Assembly (NCBI GenBank): GCA_905147135.1
Contig: LR990061.1
Span: forward strand, 7,664,026 to 7,728,025
Reading direction: 5' to 3'
DNA: 64,000 bases
Source: Blastobasis lacticolella
Lineage: Eukaryota > Arthropoda > Insecta > Lepidoptera > Blastobasidae
Both the position numbers and the translations under genes were made by a program. Below are positions 11,901-23,260 of this stretch, one piece after another (positions within the stretch are counted from its first letter, which is position 1; each line of letters begins with the position of its first letter). The notes beneath the pieces were generated by a model. That model ran no database searches, had not been told where the DNA came from, and worked only from the letters and a program-made list of their open reading frames with translations.

Positions 11901-14900
11901 AGAGATCGATTCTCGAATACGACACAATATTATTTGCAACACTTAAAGTTACATATAGGAACATAAACATCGAAATAAAGTAAGGAGGTAGATATATTAC
12001 TAAAAGGTATTGTGAACAACATCAGTTCTTCTAATTTATTTTTAAACTGCTAGATACTTAAGAAAAATACGTTACCACTACTTAGATTATTACTGTGAGG
12101 CAATGATGGAGGTAAGTTACTTGACAGTAACCATCGACTTTAGCTAATCAACGTGTCGTTGAAGGGGTGGACCGCTATCCTCTCTGCTTAACACATAGTT
12201 CACTTACACATCTATCTTTTTCCTCCGGTAAAATCACAGGATTCCCAACGTTATGAACTACCTGGAGAGGTTTCCCTGGAGAATACAACATGTCTTCAAG
12301 AAAGGGATTAAAAGGGTTTTTACGGGGTCGGTGATGCCCCTGGCATAGGTCCATAGGTTGCGGTTGCTGCTTAGTGGTATAAAAAAACGTAACGTTTGCA
12401 AATGCGAGCTGACGTCCGATCCAGATATAATTAAATCGTCCAGGAAAACCCCAACCCTGGACATATCTTTCACCACAAAGGTGGCCAACAAGCTTACGGC
12501 CTGCCTTTTACAGCTTAAGCTTATATCTGCAAATAATGAGGAGTGTTCCAATAGGTATCTAAAGCATTCTTAACCACTCACTAGATGGCGCTACGACAAT
12601 TTTGGTAATTGATAATCGCTTGAAAAAGGTTCTTAGCAAAAGGGAAATAAATACTGGGTACGTTGTATTGGAAAATATTGTATCTATCAATAGTTTTCAA
12701 CCATTTTAGAGGTTGTTATAAAATGGAACAGAGTGCCTATTCATAAAAATATGTCTTTGTACTTTTCGTTCAACCTTTAAAAGTTATGTTTATATCAATA
12801 AACATTTTATTTTTAGGTTTAGTATGCATGGATGCATGATATCACTGCCAAAATCATACAGATAAAAAAAAAAACCAGAATTGTAGGAGCGCCATCTATT
12901 GATGCTTTTTGAAAGCAACTGACAATACCTACTGGAAAACTCCTCATTGCTCCAACTATTGGAAAATCCCTGGGCTCTTCGCTAAACCGTATATTAAACG
13001 ATTATACATAAATAACCATTTGTAAGTATTACCGTATACTTTTTCGATTCATCGAGCTCAAATAAGGCATACCAATTTAGGAAATTCCTTAACATACAAT
13101 TTCGCAAACAGTAGACTAATTACGTAACTCTGTTGCTGACAATTCTCTGATTTCAATGATCGAAAATGTTACTTTTGCGATACCGTCTCATCGATTTCAT
13201 GGGTTCAGTTGCCAACAAAGTTCCATTGCAATAAACTGAAACTACTAAACCGGTCATACGTAATCGCAAAATTAACAATTTCAATCATTGAAATCAGAGA
13301 ATTGTCAGCAACAGAGTTACGTAATTAGCCAACTGGTCATCTGCTCGCGGCAATGGAAAGCGGTCCACCTCTTACACATTAATTTAGTAGTAGACAAGTA
13401 ATCTTAAAATCTCCACATAACCTCACAGTACCGTCCGTTCTTCGGCGACGCCCAATCAGAAGTGGGCACTGGCACGATGATGACGTCACACATCATCTGC
13501 CGTATCGCGAACGATAGCCGCCGCGCGGTACTGAACACTGGCCGTGCTTCAGTCCATAAAGTGGAATCGACAGTAAACTTGCCCACTCCCTCGAAACACA
13601 CGACAAACGACCTGGAACTGAATTTAGCTAGGTTAAAACCGCGTTCTAAACTTTTTAATTCATATTTCAAAATTCTTTATTGAGCAGAACTTTACATATC
13701 TCTTTCAATCGTCAAAGAGGAGAAAGGAAACACAAAGTAACATGTTGGCCAACCCAGGACCGGAGCACATCCACCCCACGCCGACAACGGCCGGACCGTG
13801 TCTAACCTAACCTAACCTAACACAAGAAGACAGAGCCTAACCAAACAAAAGGCAATTTTATGCCCATCTCCCTGCGCCATTGTCTACCTAGCAGGTGTCT
13901 TTGCCACTACTCACTATGAATAAATCTATTTTCTTTTTACAACAGTTAAAACATACAAACGGCCTTATAACTTAAAAATTATAGGTATCAAACAATGAGC
14001 GAGCGCGCCTGATCTAAAATGAATGAGCGATCGAAGCAAGCTCGAAATTTTTGAAATTTAGATTTTTAAAAGCCTGAAGTGATAATCTAATGAATTAGAG
14101 AGAGAAGTCTTAACAGCAAGGGGTGATCTTTGCAAATCAATCAATTAACGAGCTTGGTGAAAGGTAAGAAAATTAACTGAAACCAAGATTGTTGAATGAT
14201 AAGAAAAGTAATTGAAACCTATGAATGAGCGAGCGAAGCGAGCTTTAAATCTTTATCGTTTGGGGTCTTAAAAGCTAGGGCTATAAATGAATGCATGAGC
14301 GAGCGGAGCGAGCTCGAAATTTTTGACATTTTGGCTTAGGTGCTGTGATGTTGTGTGATGCTGATCGTAATAGAAGACAATAAAAGTAATGTAATTAATA
14401 AACAATCGGAGTGCGCACAAAACTTTTACATTATTGTTCTTAAAAGCTGGGCTAATTGTGAAAATAAATATTAAAGCGAACGCAGCGAGCTCAGAATTTT
14501 AAGTTTTGAAAGATTGGTGAATAGTATGAAAATACTGAAACCAATGAATGAGCGAGCAACGCGAGTTCAAAATTTTTGACATTTCGGTTCTAAAAAGATG
14601 GAGGGATTGATAATATGAATAAAATTATTAAGCGAGCGCAGCGAGCTTGGAATTTTTGGCTCATGAAACCGTGGGCGATTGTGAGTCATAGTCGGGGCTC
14701 AGGGGGGAGCAATTGCACCCACATTGCCTCCCCCTAGAGCGGCGCCTGGGGCGGTACCGCGTAACCCCAATCGCAATACTCCAGTAAAGGTGTCACCTTT
14801 ACTCAGCAATAACGTCACAACATGCATTTTGGAATCCCTATCTATCTGTGAAAATGTACGATTTTGAACGACCACAATGTAGAGAAGAGAGATTGAATGG

Positions 14901-17900
14901 CAAATTTTAGCTGGCCCATATAAATCTAAGCGCCGATTTAAAAAATAACAATAATCCGTGCATACATTATACATACCTTGGTACACTTTTCAAACTTTCG
15001 TGTTCTTAGCAGAATAAGAGCTAAAGTCGGCCATGGACTACAGAGAGCAAAGAACGGTAGTAAATGACATTTATTATGTTCCGTTCCACTGACACTGAAC
15101 ACTAACAAAATTTTCACGCTTTTCAATTTTGATTTCATAAATAAATATAACGCTGCAGATTACATTTGATGTACTATATATATTTCATATACGAATATAA
15201 TTTAAAAATATTCTATTATAAAGTACAATCCTAGCATTTTATTCAATTAATAAATACGATGTTTCAAAATAAAAGTGCGAAACGGACCGTTACTACCTAC
15301 TACATAATTTGACACGAACTTCATGGTACTTCGTGGCACGAAGTACTGCTCTAGTCTGTCTATATACAAACTCCAGTCATCTTTACCCAAGTTAAACGAT
15401 TCCAGTTTTCCCACCGACATTTCAACAGCGTTTATCCGCACAAACAATAACTGCACACGTGTTTTTATGTTTAACATAAGGTCTTAATGACGATTGATTT
15501 ATGAGGTCTAAGTCCAATACCTGGATCCAGCGGGACTAAGATGAAATACCTGGATTGAAATTATCTTGCGGGATTGCATCCCTATTCGTAATGAATAAAC
15601 TCACAAACTACTAGACCGATTTTGAGTTATTTCACTAACACAATGCTATATTATCACTCAGTAACACAGGCTCCTTTTTATCCCGCGAAACTAAGCTAAC
15701 TTTTTAAGCCGCTGAATACAGCTAGTAACGCAAATACATAATAAAACAAAGCCCCCGGCCGTCTGTCTACCCGTCTGGCTAAAACCGATAAAATTCAATC
15801 ACTAATAAGAAGCTACATTGTTCTCAAGTGTCATGAGGTACCTACTTCATGTCCCTGAAAAGTAACAGGATCCTTCGGGATAGTCCAATGTAAAAACCAC
15901 ATAGGACCATTAGCTAGTAACCCGCTTCCTAGTATTACCTAGTAATACCTTCCAAGAAACCACTTTGCTTTTTTTTATGCTACTCAGTGACAAACCAGCA
16001 GACAGCCCGACAGGTAAGTGATAACTGTCTACAATTCATACATTTAGATTGCAGGTAACAAAAATGCAGAACCGCAGGTGCGTTGTCACTGTGAGGACTA
16101 AGATGAAATGCCTCATGCCTGTAATTTCACTGGCTACCTTATCCTTCAAACCCGAACACAACTAAGCAAGCAATGTTGCTTGGTGGTTGAAATAGATAAG
16201 GCGGTGGTACGCACCCAGGCGGACTCCTCAGACTTGACTGAGTCCTACCACCTGATAAACAAATACAATGGCAATTGCTTTACAATTGCAGTTATATAAA
16301 TACCTTTTAAGCTGACACCCTCCAATATAGCTCTGGACCCTATCGGATCCTCCATGTTGCAGCCTTTCAAATTGGCACCTGTAAACAAAGTCAAAGGTGT
16401 AAGTTAGTGAATCAGTATTTATCTCATTGAATAGAGAGCCTAATAAAACTACAAAAACATATGAAAGAAAAGTCATAATTAGATTTACAACTTTTCACAA
16501 AATAGCAAGTACAGATGAAAAGTATCGGATCGGACCCAAGCCTTAATTGATGCCCACAATGTTTAAATAGACCTGTTAAATTTTCTTTCTTGTAATTTTG
16601 TGTGCAATAAAGAGTATATCTATCTATCTATCATGCTAGCCTGATAGGAGTACCGATCACTCTGCAGGTCACTGTAGTCTCTATAAATAAATAAATAATG
16701 ATAATACGAAAATATTTCATTTTCTCTTTGCACAGGTTTGACAAGGTAATAAATACCTGCCTTACAAATCACCAGTCCGTCGGCCCAATGGAAAGTAGCC
16801 AGTACGAAATTGCATACTTTATGTTTGGTACAGATGAGAAATCACATTAGGGGAAACAATAATAGAAACATTAAATAATTAATTGAAATAATGAAATAGG
16901 AAAGAAGTGTATATCAGTTACGGCTTTTCCTAAATAATTCAAATAAAAATTTAATCTATTTAAAGTAAACATAGTAAAGTTCTATATTTAATTTAACATG
17001 TTTATCTTGTTGATAGTTTATTTATATGCTGAGCTGCTGATGGGATACATATCAAAATTTTAAAATGCCGTTTTGTTATTGTCATTTTAACCATAATGTA
17101 CTTATATTTTATATGTATTTAGCTGCTGTAAAACTTTCAAATGAACTAATAAATAAATAACATCACAAACCTTCCATATTTGCACAAAGAGCCTTAACAC
17201 CAAGCAGCTGTGACCCTTCAAGGTTGGCATGCGACAAGTCTGCCCGCTCCAGGCAGCAATGTGACAAATTGGCTCCGCTGAGGTTGCATCTTGACAAATT
17301 TGCATACTGGAAAGATAAGTACACCATAAACATCTGGAGATAACATTAACTATAATTAAGGTAAATTCTGTCTATACATAGTGTCTGTCCCTTTGTATGT
17401 TTAGATATTTTAAACTGTTCAAGAGAAAGATTAATAAGCAAGGAAAAAAGGGTAGAAGTAGGACTATACGTGAACGAAGTTGTGGGGAACGAAAACCCAT
17501 GCCACATATGTATATGTACGCTTAGATCTTTTAAACAGCAGATCTTTGCAACAGATTTTAATACAGTTTTAAACAATTGATAAGAGTGATTCAAGAGGAA
17601 GGTTTATAGGCAAGAAAAAAAGGGTAGACAGGGATAAAGTAGGTGTACACAAGGGTCCACGAGTTCATTATAAACTGACGCCTTCGGATGCCTTCGAGGC
17701 TAGAGTGAAAGGTTTGCTCCATCATCGACCACATCGTCACTTACCACCAGGTGAGATGGCGATCAAATGCCTGGCTAACTCAAATAAAAAAATTGGACAA
17801 GTACAATAATGATATATGTATTATTTCTCAAACTAATTAGAACTAAGATAAAGAGACAGCTATATTGTGCCATTGTGTCATCCCACCTTGTGCGATAAGA

Positions 17901-19377
17901 ACAGGAAAATCCCACTTAGTAATACCTAACAATACCAACCTTAAAGTTAATATTCCTCAAGTCCAGTCTATTTAAGTCAGCTCCAGACAAATTAACGCCC
18001 TGGAACCTCAGTTCGGAAGCCGTATTTGTCGTAATTATAGACCGAACAACATCAAGTCTTGACAAAGCCGAGCTGGTAGTTTTAGATTCTTCTATCAACT
18101 GGTTGAGTTGTGGTATCATTGAGTCAATGCCTGAAAATGTACATTTAGTGGTCATTAGTAGAAAATACAAACCAGTTTAAAAATAGACTAGACAAATATT
18201 TAAACTCTAATTGATATTGAGTGGATAAGAGCTGTCTTGCCTACAAAATAATCATTGTTATTATTACAGTCATCATCATCTTGGCGTTAATGTCCTTGTT
18301 GTACTCTCATGCACGAGAACCTGGGGTCCGCCTTGACCATGATTTAGGATTTGGCAGATCAGGTAATTACAGAGCGACTGCCATCTGACCTCTGTGACCC
18401 TGCTACCAGGGGAGCCTGACCAAATTGGATCATGCTTACACATCAATGAATTAAATATAATCAATGTTTTTTTATAATATCGCAAAAAAATATGTTAAGA
18501 AACAATTACGTAATGTTAAACTCTGTTTTAAAATTCTACTCTGTAAAATAACAATTACAATACACAAGCTTTCCCTCACCGTAAGAGCATCAGTTAGTAT
18601 TCTACTAATGTACATAACTCAGAAAAGTGTCATTGGTACATGGCCGCAGCGGGATTCAAACCCAGTACCTCTCGCTTACAAGTCAGATAACCTAACCGCT
18701 AGGCCACCAAGGCTCTCAATGAGTCATTATTAGAATATTTTGTTATAAATAGTATACTATAAAAAACCACTTATTATAATAGTAATTGTAAACTCACCAT
18801 AAAAGACTGCTTCTTCCAAAACACCCTTAGGATTTACATGCTTGTCCAATATTACTTCTCCGTGTCTTAAATAATTCAATATAGGTTCAAAATACTCTGG
18901 ACTTCTGTCTATTAGGTATGCGCCAGAAGGATCAGTGGCACTTGGAGTCATCAAGTACATGTTATTGTCGTCAGCAAACATTCTAGCCAACATAGACATT
19001 GGTTCCTTAGTCAAAAGAGTAGACCGAGATGTCGTGAAGTGTTTGCCGCCGACATTTAGCGTTATCCAGTCGCAAACAGTCCTATCCTGCTCTTTCTCCG
19101 CTTCTGAACTAACACTCAAATTTCTCATACAATTCTCAATATTATCACAGCTTTGGGACGATGCAGTTGAACACACGGATAAGTATAACTTTTCCTCATC
19201 TTGTATAAGTCGTAGATCACGTAGTTCACACAAATTTTCCGTAAACAACGTAATATTTTCTTTCGGTATTTCAAACGCGATGGATATCTGTTTCATGAAA
19301 GATTCAGTGTCATCTTCAAAAGCCAGTACTTTTCCGATCTTGTCAGCTCTAGTATTATATATGTATACACGCTTCAT
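8992..19377 (-). CDS. KCTD9: BTB/POZ and pentapeptide-repeat protein KCTD9, complete, six exons
   Basis: Spliced on the minus strand from exons 19377-18798, 18130-17940, 17306-17171, 16378-16304, 9806-9688 and 9108-8992. All five introns are GT-AG and the phases agree, giving 405 codons and a TAA stop. Residues 1-70 form the ubiquitin-like/KHA-type N-terminal domain. The BTB/T1 domain runs from about 103 (DWITLNVGG) to 200, with the family signature IDRSPEYFEPILNYLRHG. From about 230 to the end, A(N/D)LxxxxL pentapeptide repeats continue through exons 2-6 and should build a four-sided beta-helix. The last residues, LTPLHMSQTVR, match the family's C-terminus, so the gene is intact. Family members bind CUL3 and act as substrate adaptors for a ubiquitin ligase; that role here is inferred. 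Length is close to the vertebrate protein (about 390). The 6.5 kb intron 5 is filled with repeats. Confidence 0.96.
9173..9285 (-). repeat. SINE-like repeat C in KCTD9 intron 5
   Basis: It is a minus-strand copy joined to a short RTE-tail scrap at 9120-9172, about 65 bases from the exon 6 acceptor. Confidence 0.6.
9482..9657 (-). mobile_element. SINE A fragment (tRNA-like head) in KCTD9 intron 5
   Basis: Minus-strand GGTTCGAATCCCACTGCGGC (B box) with the gap, CTGAGTTATGTACAT-like and TGAAACCTGCACATTC-like blocks of the family. It ends 31 bases short of exon 5's donor side. Confidence 0.75.
9889..10100 (+). mobile_element. LINE 3' fragment, RTE-type tail, in KCTD9 intron 5
   Basis: DAEDRAKWGRKSRKANPGRS followed by GATGATGATGAT; frames are broken upstream. 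Confidence 0.65.
10505..10784. mobile_element. MITE with 16-bp inverted ends, in KCTD9 intron 5
   Basis: GACCACGATAAGTCCG at 10505-10520 and its exact complement at 10769-10784. Confidence 0.75.
10845..11161 (-). mobile_element. SINE A copy with target-site duplication, in KCTD9 intron 5
   Basis: A minus-strand copy whose tRNA-like head ends at 11161, although part of the head (B box) is deleted. ACTAACACACTTAA flanks it on both sides (10815-10828 and 11169-11182). Confidence 0.85.
11440..11583. mobile_element. MITE with CTAGCACAAG-type ends, in KCTD9 intron 5
   Basis: Left CCCTGGCACAAGTGTGTCCG, right CAACTTGTGCTAGGCC. The inside holds GCGAG-rich and TCTCTTTCTCTC blocks. It is the uninterrupted relative of 49642-50310. 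Confidence 0.75.
12252..12500 (+). mobile_element. LINE 3' fragments (LWNELPGEVFP-type tail), two pieces facing each other
   Basis: 12252-12392 holds AACTACCTGGAGAGGTTTCC through TGGTATAAAAAAA. 12470-12505 holds a piece of the same 3' end inverted. Confidence 0.65.
13116..13328. mobile_element. Long foldback element, 56-bp arms, in KCTD9 intron 5
   Basis: CTAATTACGTAACTCTGTTG begins the left arm (13116-13171). The right arm 13273-13328 is its complement with only a few differences, and weaker pairing continues inward. Confidence 0.9.
13803..13820 (+). repeat. Short (CCTAA)n run
   Basis: About 3.5 units of CCTAA, the insect telomere motif complement. It is too short to call a telomere relic with confidence. 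Confidence 0.5.
13985..14665 (+). repeat. Second array of the GAGCGAGCGGAGCGAGC minisatellite, in KCTD9 intron 5
   Basis: About seven diverged units recur, each with the GAGCGAGCGxAGCGAGCT core followed by CGAAATTTTTGACATTT and CTTAAAAGCTGGG. Confidence 0.8.
15247..15477 (-). pseudogene. Gag fragment of a Gypsy-type LTR retrotransposon, in KCTD9 intron 5
   Basis: The frame contains MSVGKLESFNLGKDDWSLYI followed by DRLEQYFV, the typical start of insect Gypsy gag proteins. It then loses similarity. No protease, RT or LTR was found beside it. Confidence 0.6.
15590..15745 (+). mobile_element. Helitron-like 3' part ending CTAGT
   Basis: AAACTACTAGACCGATTTTG, CCCGCGAAACTAAGC and a terminal AGCTAGT fit the Lepidoptera Helitron-like class. 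Confidence 0.45.
15962..16258 (+). repeat. SINE-like repeat B (plus), beside KCTD9 exon 4
   Basis: A long copy runs from CAGTGACAAACCAGCAGACA to GACTGAGTCCTACCACCTGA. It ends 46 bases before exon 4's splice donor. Confidence 0.75.
17360..17665 (+). repeat. Repeat with TATGTATATGTACGCTTAGATCTTT units
   Basis: It shares ACGCTTAGATCTTT, AAGGTTTATAGGCAAGAAAA and GGGTAGA blocks with 7990-8155, and the last bases of the window start another copy. It may be Helitron-like. Confidence 0.5.
17685..17775 (+). repeat. SINE-like repeat D
   Basis: CATCGTCACTTACCACCAGG and GAGATGGCGATCAAATGCCT. Other copies: 33873-33990 (minus), 39508-39625 (minus) and 56458-56580 (plus). Confidence 0.7.
18281..18714 (-). 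mobile_element. SINE A copy interrupted by about 130 bases, between KCTD9 exons 1 and 2
   Basis: The tail half is 18281-18440 and the head half is 18570-18714. Unrelated AT-rich sequence lies between. Confidence 0.75.
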
Positions 19378-19602
19378 GTTTTCCTTAATTGTTTATTTTC
19401 GTAAATAACTTAGATTTAGATCCAAAGAATTAACACCACGAACTAGAAGAACGACGACAACCGTGGTCCGTGTCACAGATTACTATAGGTCCGTGTGACT
19501 GACTGACATGACGGACCATAGCCTCCTTTATCTGACAGGCCATGCGGTAGCACGAAACGGCAACGTCGCTCTGTGACGTCGCTGTGAACCGATTTTTTAC
19601 CG

Positions 19603-19728
19603 TAGAGGGAGTATAACATGGAAATGACAAGCTAATAATAATACCATGCAAGAACGAGATCACAACATACAAAATCCTCTGGGAAAGAAAAGGACAAACA
19701 TATTTATTTTTGTCCTTGTCAGAATATC
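19603..19728 (+). repeat. Direct repeat, copy 1, upstream of KCTD9
   Basis: Starts TAGAGGGAGTATAACATGGA and ends TTTGTCCTTGTCAGAATA. Copy 2 is 20393-20518. Confidence 0.85.
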
Positions 19729-20392
19729 AGTTTTTTTTGTTGGTCGCAAATAGTCGCAATCTTCATTGCAAATCGCTATTCGACCAAATTGGGAATAAGT
19801 TAAGTCAAGCTTCAGTCAAGCTTTTATAATACTTTTTATTTGTCCGGGTTACAAGTTTTTCAGGGATACCAGCTGTGGTACTGATAAATTACCTTAGTTG
19901 TGGGGTATTAATTTTTATATGGTCCCTAAATGTTTCCAGTGCTGTACGCCCAGTGATAAATAGCGATGTTGGTTTACGTACCTACAGGTTTGACGCCATT
20001 GTATAAAATGTTAGGAGTTGTATACTCCATCTGAAAATTACAATAGTTATTTCTGAATGACACTTTCGAGTTTTTGGTCCAAAATGAATGATATCTTTTG
20101 TTCTTTGTCTTACACAGTATCATCGTACGTGACTAAACGCTTTGTACTCGCCTTTGTTTTAATTAAAAACCGAAGTATAAAGTGCGCGAACATAACTGCG
20201 CGCGGCTGAAAATTTGATGGTCTAGTGAAATTGCAAAGATCTTACGTAGTAAAGAGTTTCTTTGATGTACGTCTGACACGTACATTATTTCATATCTAGC
20301 CTATTAAATGATAGAGGATTTTTCAAACGTTTTGGGGTTAAATTTTGGTAGAGGTTGCAACACTGGTATTTTGAGTCTGTCCCTTTCGGGCT

Positions 20393-20518
20393 TAGAGGGA
20401 GAATAACATAGAGATGACAAGTTAATAATAATATCATGCATGAACGAGATCACAACATACAAAATCTTCTAGGAATGAGAAGGACAATGATATTTCTTTT
20501 TGTCCTTGTCAGAATAGT
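20393..20518 (+). repeat. Direct repeat, copy 2, upstream of KCTD9
   Basis: Starts TAGAGGGAGAATAACATAGA. It is collinear with copy 1 over its whole length with scattered substitutions. Confidence 0.85.
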
Positions 20519-20779
20519 CGGTGGTGTACGTACATGTTAAGGTGCGGGAAAATATGAATTTTATGATGATAAATTAAAAATGTATATTGATACAACTGTA
20601 AAATTTCATATTATCTTATTGATGCATATACTTATTTATATACTAAATCACTTAAATAACTAATAACATTAAACGACGACAACCGCGATGATAGTTTTAC
20701 AGACATTTTAAGGTTCACTAAATTTAAAAAATGCGACGTTGCCAAATTTCTGCGCATGGCTCGTAAAGGAGGTTATGTG

Positions 20780-21115
20780 TTAACAGTGTTGCCAGATCGT
20801 AACTTTTGGTACGATTTACGTACTATTTGGCCGACTGTCGTATCTTTGGCGTACTTTGCTCCACATCGTACTATTTAGTACGTTTTTACAAAATGCTAAA
20901 TTTAGCTGAGGGGGTGGTCACTTCGCCTTTCCTGTCCACGAAATACCGTAAAATAATGGAAGGAAGGGTTGATTTTGGCCACCGGCACCATTTTATTGAC
21001 TAAAAATTGTCTCCCCCCCCCAAAGGCCGGTAAAATATAGAATATAAGGTAAATCGTAACTTTTTAGTCATTTTCGTACTATTTTAAGAGCCCAGACGTA
21101 CTTTTTTTGAAAACT
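20780..21115. repeat. GTAC-rich element, second copy
   Basis: It contains CGTACTATTTAGTACG, a poly-C run and the ATTTTCGTACTATTTTA block, as in 4790-5155. Confidence 0.5.
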
Positions 21116-22434
21116 ATTGCTTGGAACACTATGGTTAATGTGACTGATGGCCGAAGGGACGACAAAACACTGACAGCTGAGTTGACACGACCATCGAAAT
21201 AATAATACCCAGGAATGTGCATTTACTAAAATACGGAAAACAAAAAAAGATCTTTTCACATAAGAATAAGACTTATATTTTAATGATAAGGGGCCACAGG
21301 CTGATAGAGACGACAAGCATTGAGTCAACACACAAAGTCAGAGCACAGTGTCTCTTAACCATTGTCTGAATATGGTTTTGAAAATAATTAAATGTTATTT
21401 ATTTTAAATTTCCTGTAAGTAAGAAAAATCAGTATTAAAATTATTTGGATAGCATAATATTAAGTTTTTATTAGCCGAAAAGTAAAAACACCAGCAGTAC
21501 CTGATCAACAACTTGGATTATCAGAAACTAAAATGATATTATTATTATTTGGATTGCTTCATCGGTAATGTCTGCAAAATAAACAGTTAGTCTTCAAAAT
21601 TATTATTTGAGCAGCAGAATGATAAAATTAATAAAAATAATATTGATATGCTATAATCTCTAACGGTTTGCATTTTACAATTACAGCCAGCGAATAAGTT
21701 TAAATTATAAAAAAGAGGCAACGATCGGTATAGTCTGTGAGCGTAGTTTAACAATATTAACGGCCAATTGCGGGAGCTTTGTTATTCGAGGATTTGTCTC
21801 ATTGAGAGCAACGTGCATAGATTACTATACATTTCGAACAGTGTTTATTGTTACTTTTGTTTTAAAATGGATAAAAGTTTGTGAAAAGCAACAAGTTTCT
21901 GGTTATGACGATGACGAGGTATATAAGTAAAGAAAAGTGTCATTGTCGAGCCAATGTCGAACCCCAGTGCCGTCATGTAGGTATCTACCAATTACTCTTT
22001 TCGGAAATGTGTAGGTACATAGTTGAACATTAACCAATACTATTACTAAGGGAAAACATCGTTGCAATATTTTATTACAGAGCCATATCTGGACGCCATT
22101 TCCCATCAGATTACCTATTTTACAAAACAAATCCAACGAGACCAAGTAATCCAAATCGATAGGGTTGCATTGTTGTGTTACAGAGTTCCTGTGCCCTCCT
22201 TCCAGGTGTATCATCAAATTAGCTCAATTATGCCATAATACTGCATCATCATTCAGTTCTGAGCTGTTTAAAGTTTCAACTACCCAATTTATCAGGAAGT
22301 TAGTATAAAATCTATTGCAAAATTTGTACCGAACAGATAAACAAACAAACAGACAAGAAAGCGACCTAATAATTTTTTTTAAATAAAATTGTGCACTTTT
22401 GTTGCTGTTGAAATAAAATTAATTAGGAAATACG

Positions 22435-22620
22435 AAAGTGCGAGAAAGTTCTTTATAGAACTTTCCAAAAAATTAAATGACACCACTGGTGACCGGAGAG
22501 CTGGCTCGTTCCTCGGGCAACGGATTAGCATCGCTATTCAACGAGGCAACGCAGCCAGCTATCTAGGTACCATTCCGGGAGAGGGCAGCGGTGTGGACGA
22601 CTTTTTTAAATTTTAGTATA
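22435..22620 (+). mobile_element. LINE 3' fragment (RAGSFLGQRISIAIQRGNAA tail)
   Basis: An uninterrupted end of about 60 codons, with LSKKLNDTTGDRRAGSF and a TAG stop. Related pieces are at 23100-23260 and, inverted, at 54300-54480. Confidence 0.7.
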
Positions 22621-23099
22621 TATTTTATATGTAGTGGTAGGTATATGTATATTAACTGTTAATATTTTATGTGTATTTCAATAAATGTTTAAGAACAATA
22701 CGTATGGCAAAAATACAATATACGAGAAACACATTCAACTATAAATTTAAATCAAGCGATTGAGCTGCTATGATTGCTGACAAAACACATTTTGCAGCTA
22801 AACCAAACATCTTTAATTAGCTGACCGTTTAAATAATATCGGTAACTCGTGGTTGATTTTAACAATGTACTAAACCAACAGTGAGTTTTATGCTGCTGTT
22901 GAATCAGGGTAACAATCTTTTTTTCAAGTTTTAATTCGATTCGTGTTTTAACTCTATGATTCACAAAAAAATTAACGTTACGATTTCAAAATTGGGTCAA
23001 TACCTAGTTTCTATGTTAATGTTACCGTTAACATATTATACTTTTCTATAATATTAGTACAAATAAGGAAGACCGTGGGGACCAGGCGCACATTCCTTA

Positions 23100-23260
23100 T
23101 TTCGGGAGTTATCTAAGCGCCTGGTCCAAATTACAAATCACCAGAAGGCTGGCTTCTATTTGGGTCAGCGTTTAAGCCGCTATTCAGCGGGGCAAGGCGG
23201 CCAGCCTTCTGGGGACTTTTCCAAATTCGGGGGACCTGGGTCAAGTTTTTTATCTTTAGT
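23100..23260 (+). mobile_element. LINE 3' fragment related to 22435-22620
   Basis: It encodes NHQKAGFYLGQRLS-like sequence with a frameshift after GQRLS. Confidence 0.55.

Noticed and set aside
13404..13683. Overlapping 88- and 73-codon frames in a GC-richer patch
   Set aside because: No family was recognised and both strands are open; more likely an unclassified repeat in KCTD9 intron 5.
13803..13820. Telomere relic
   Set aside because: Only about 3.5 CCTAA units; such runs occur by chance in insect DNA.
18935..19408. 157-codon plus-strand frame
   Set aside because: It lies antisense to KCTD9 exon 1, whose coding is clearly conserved.
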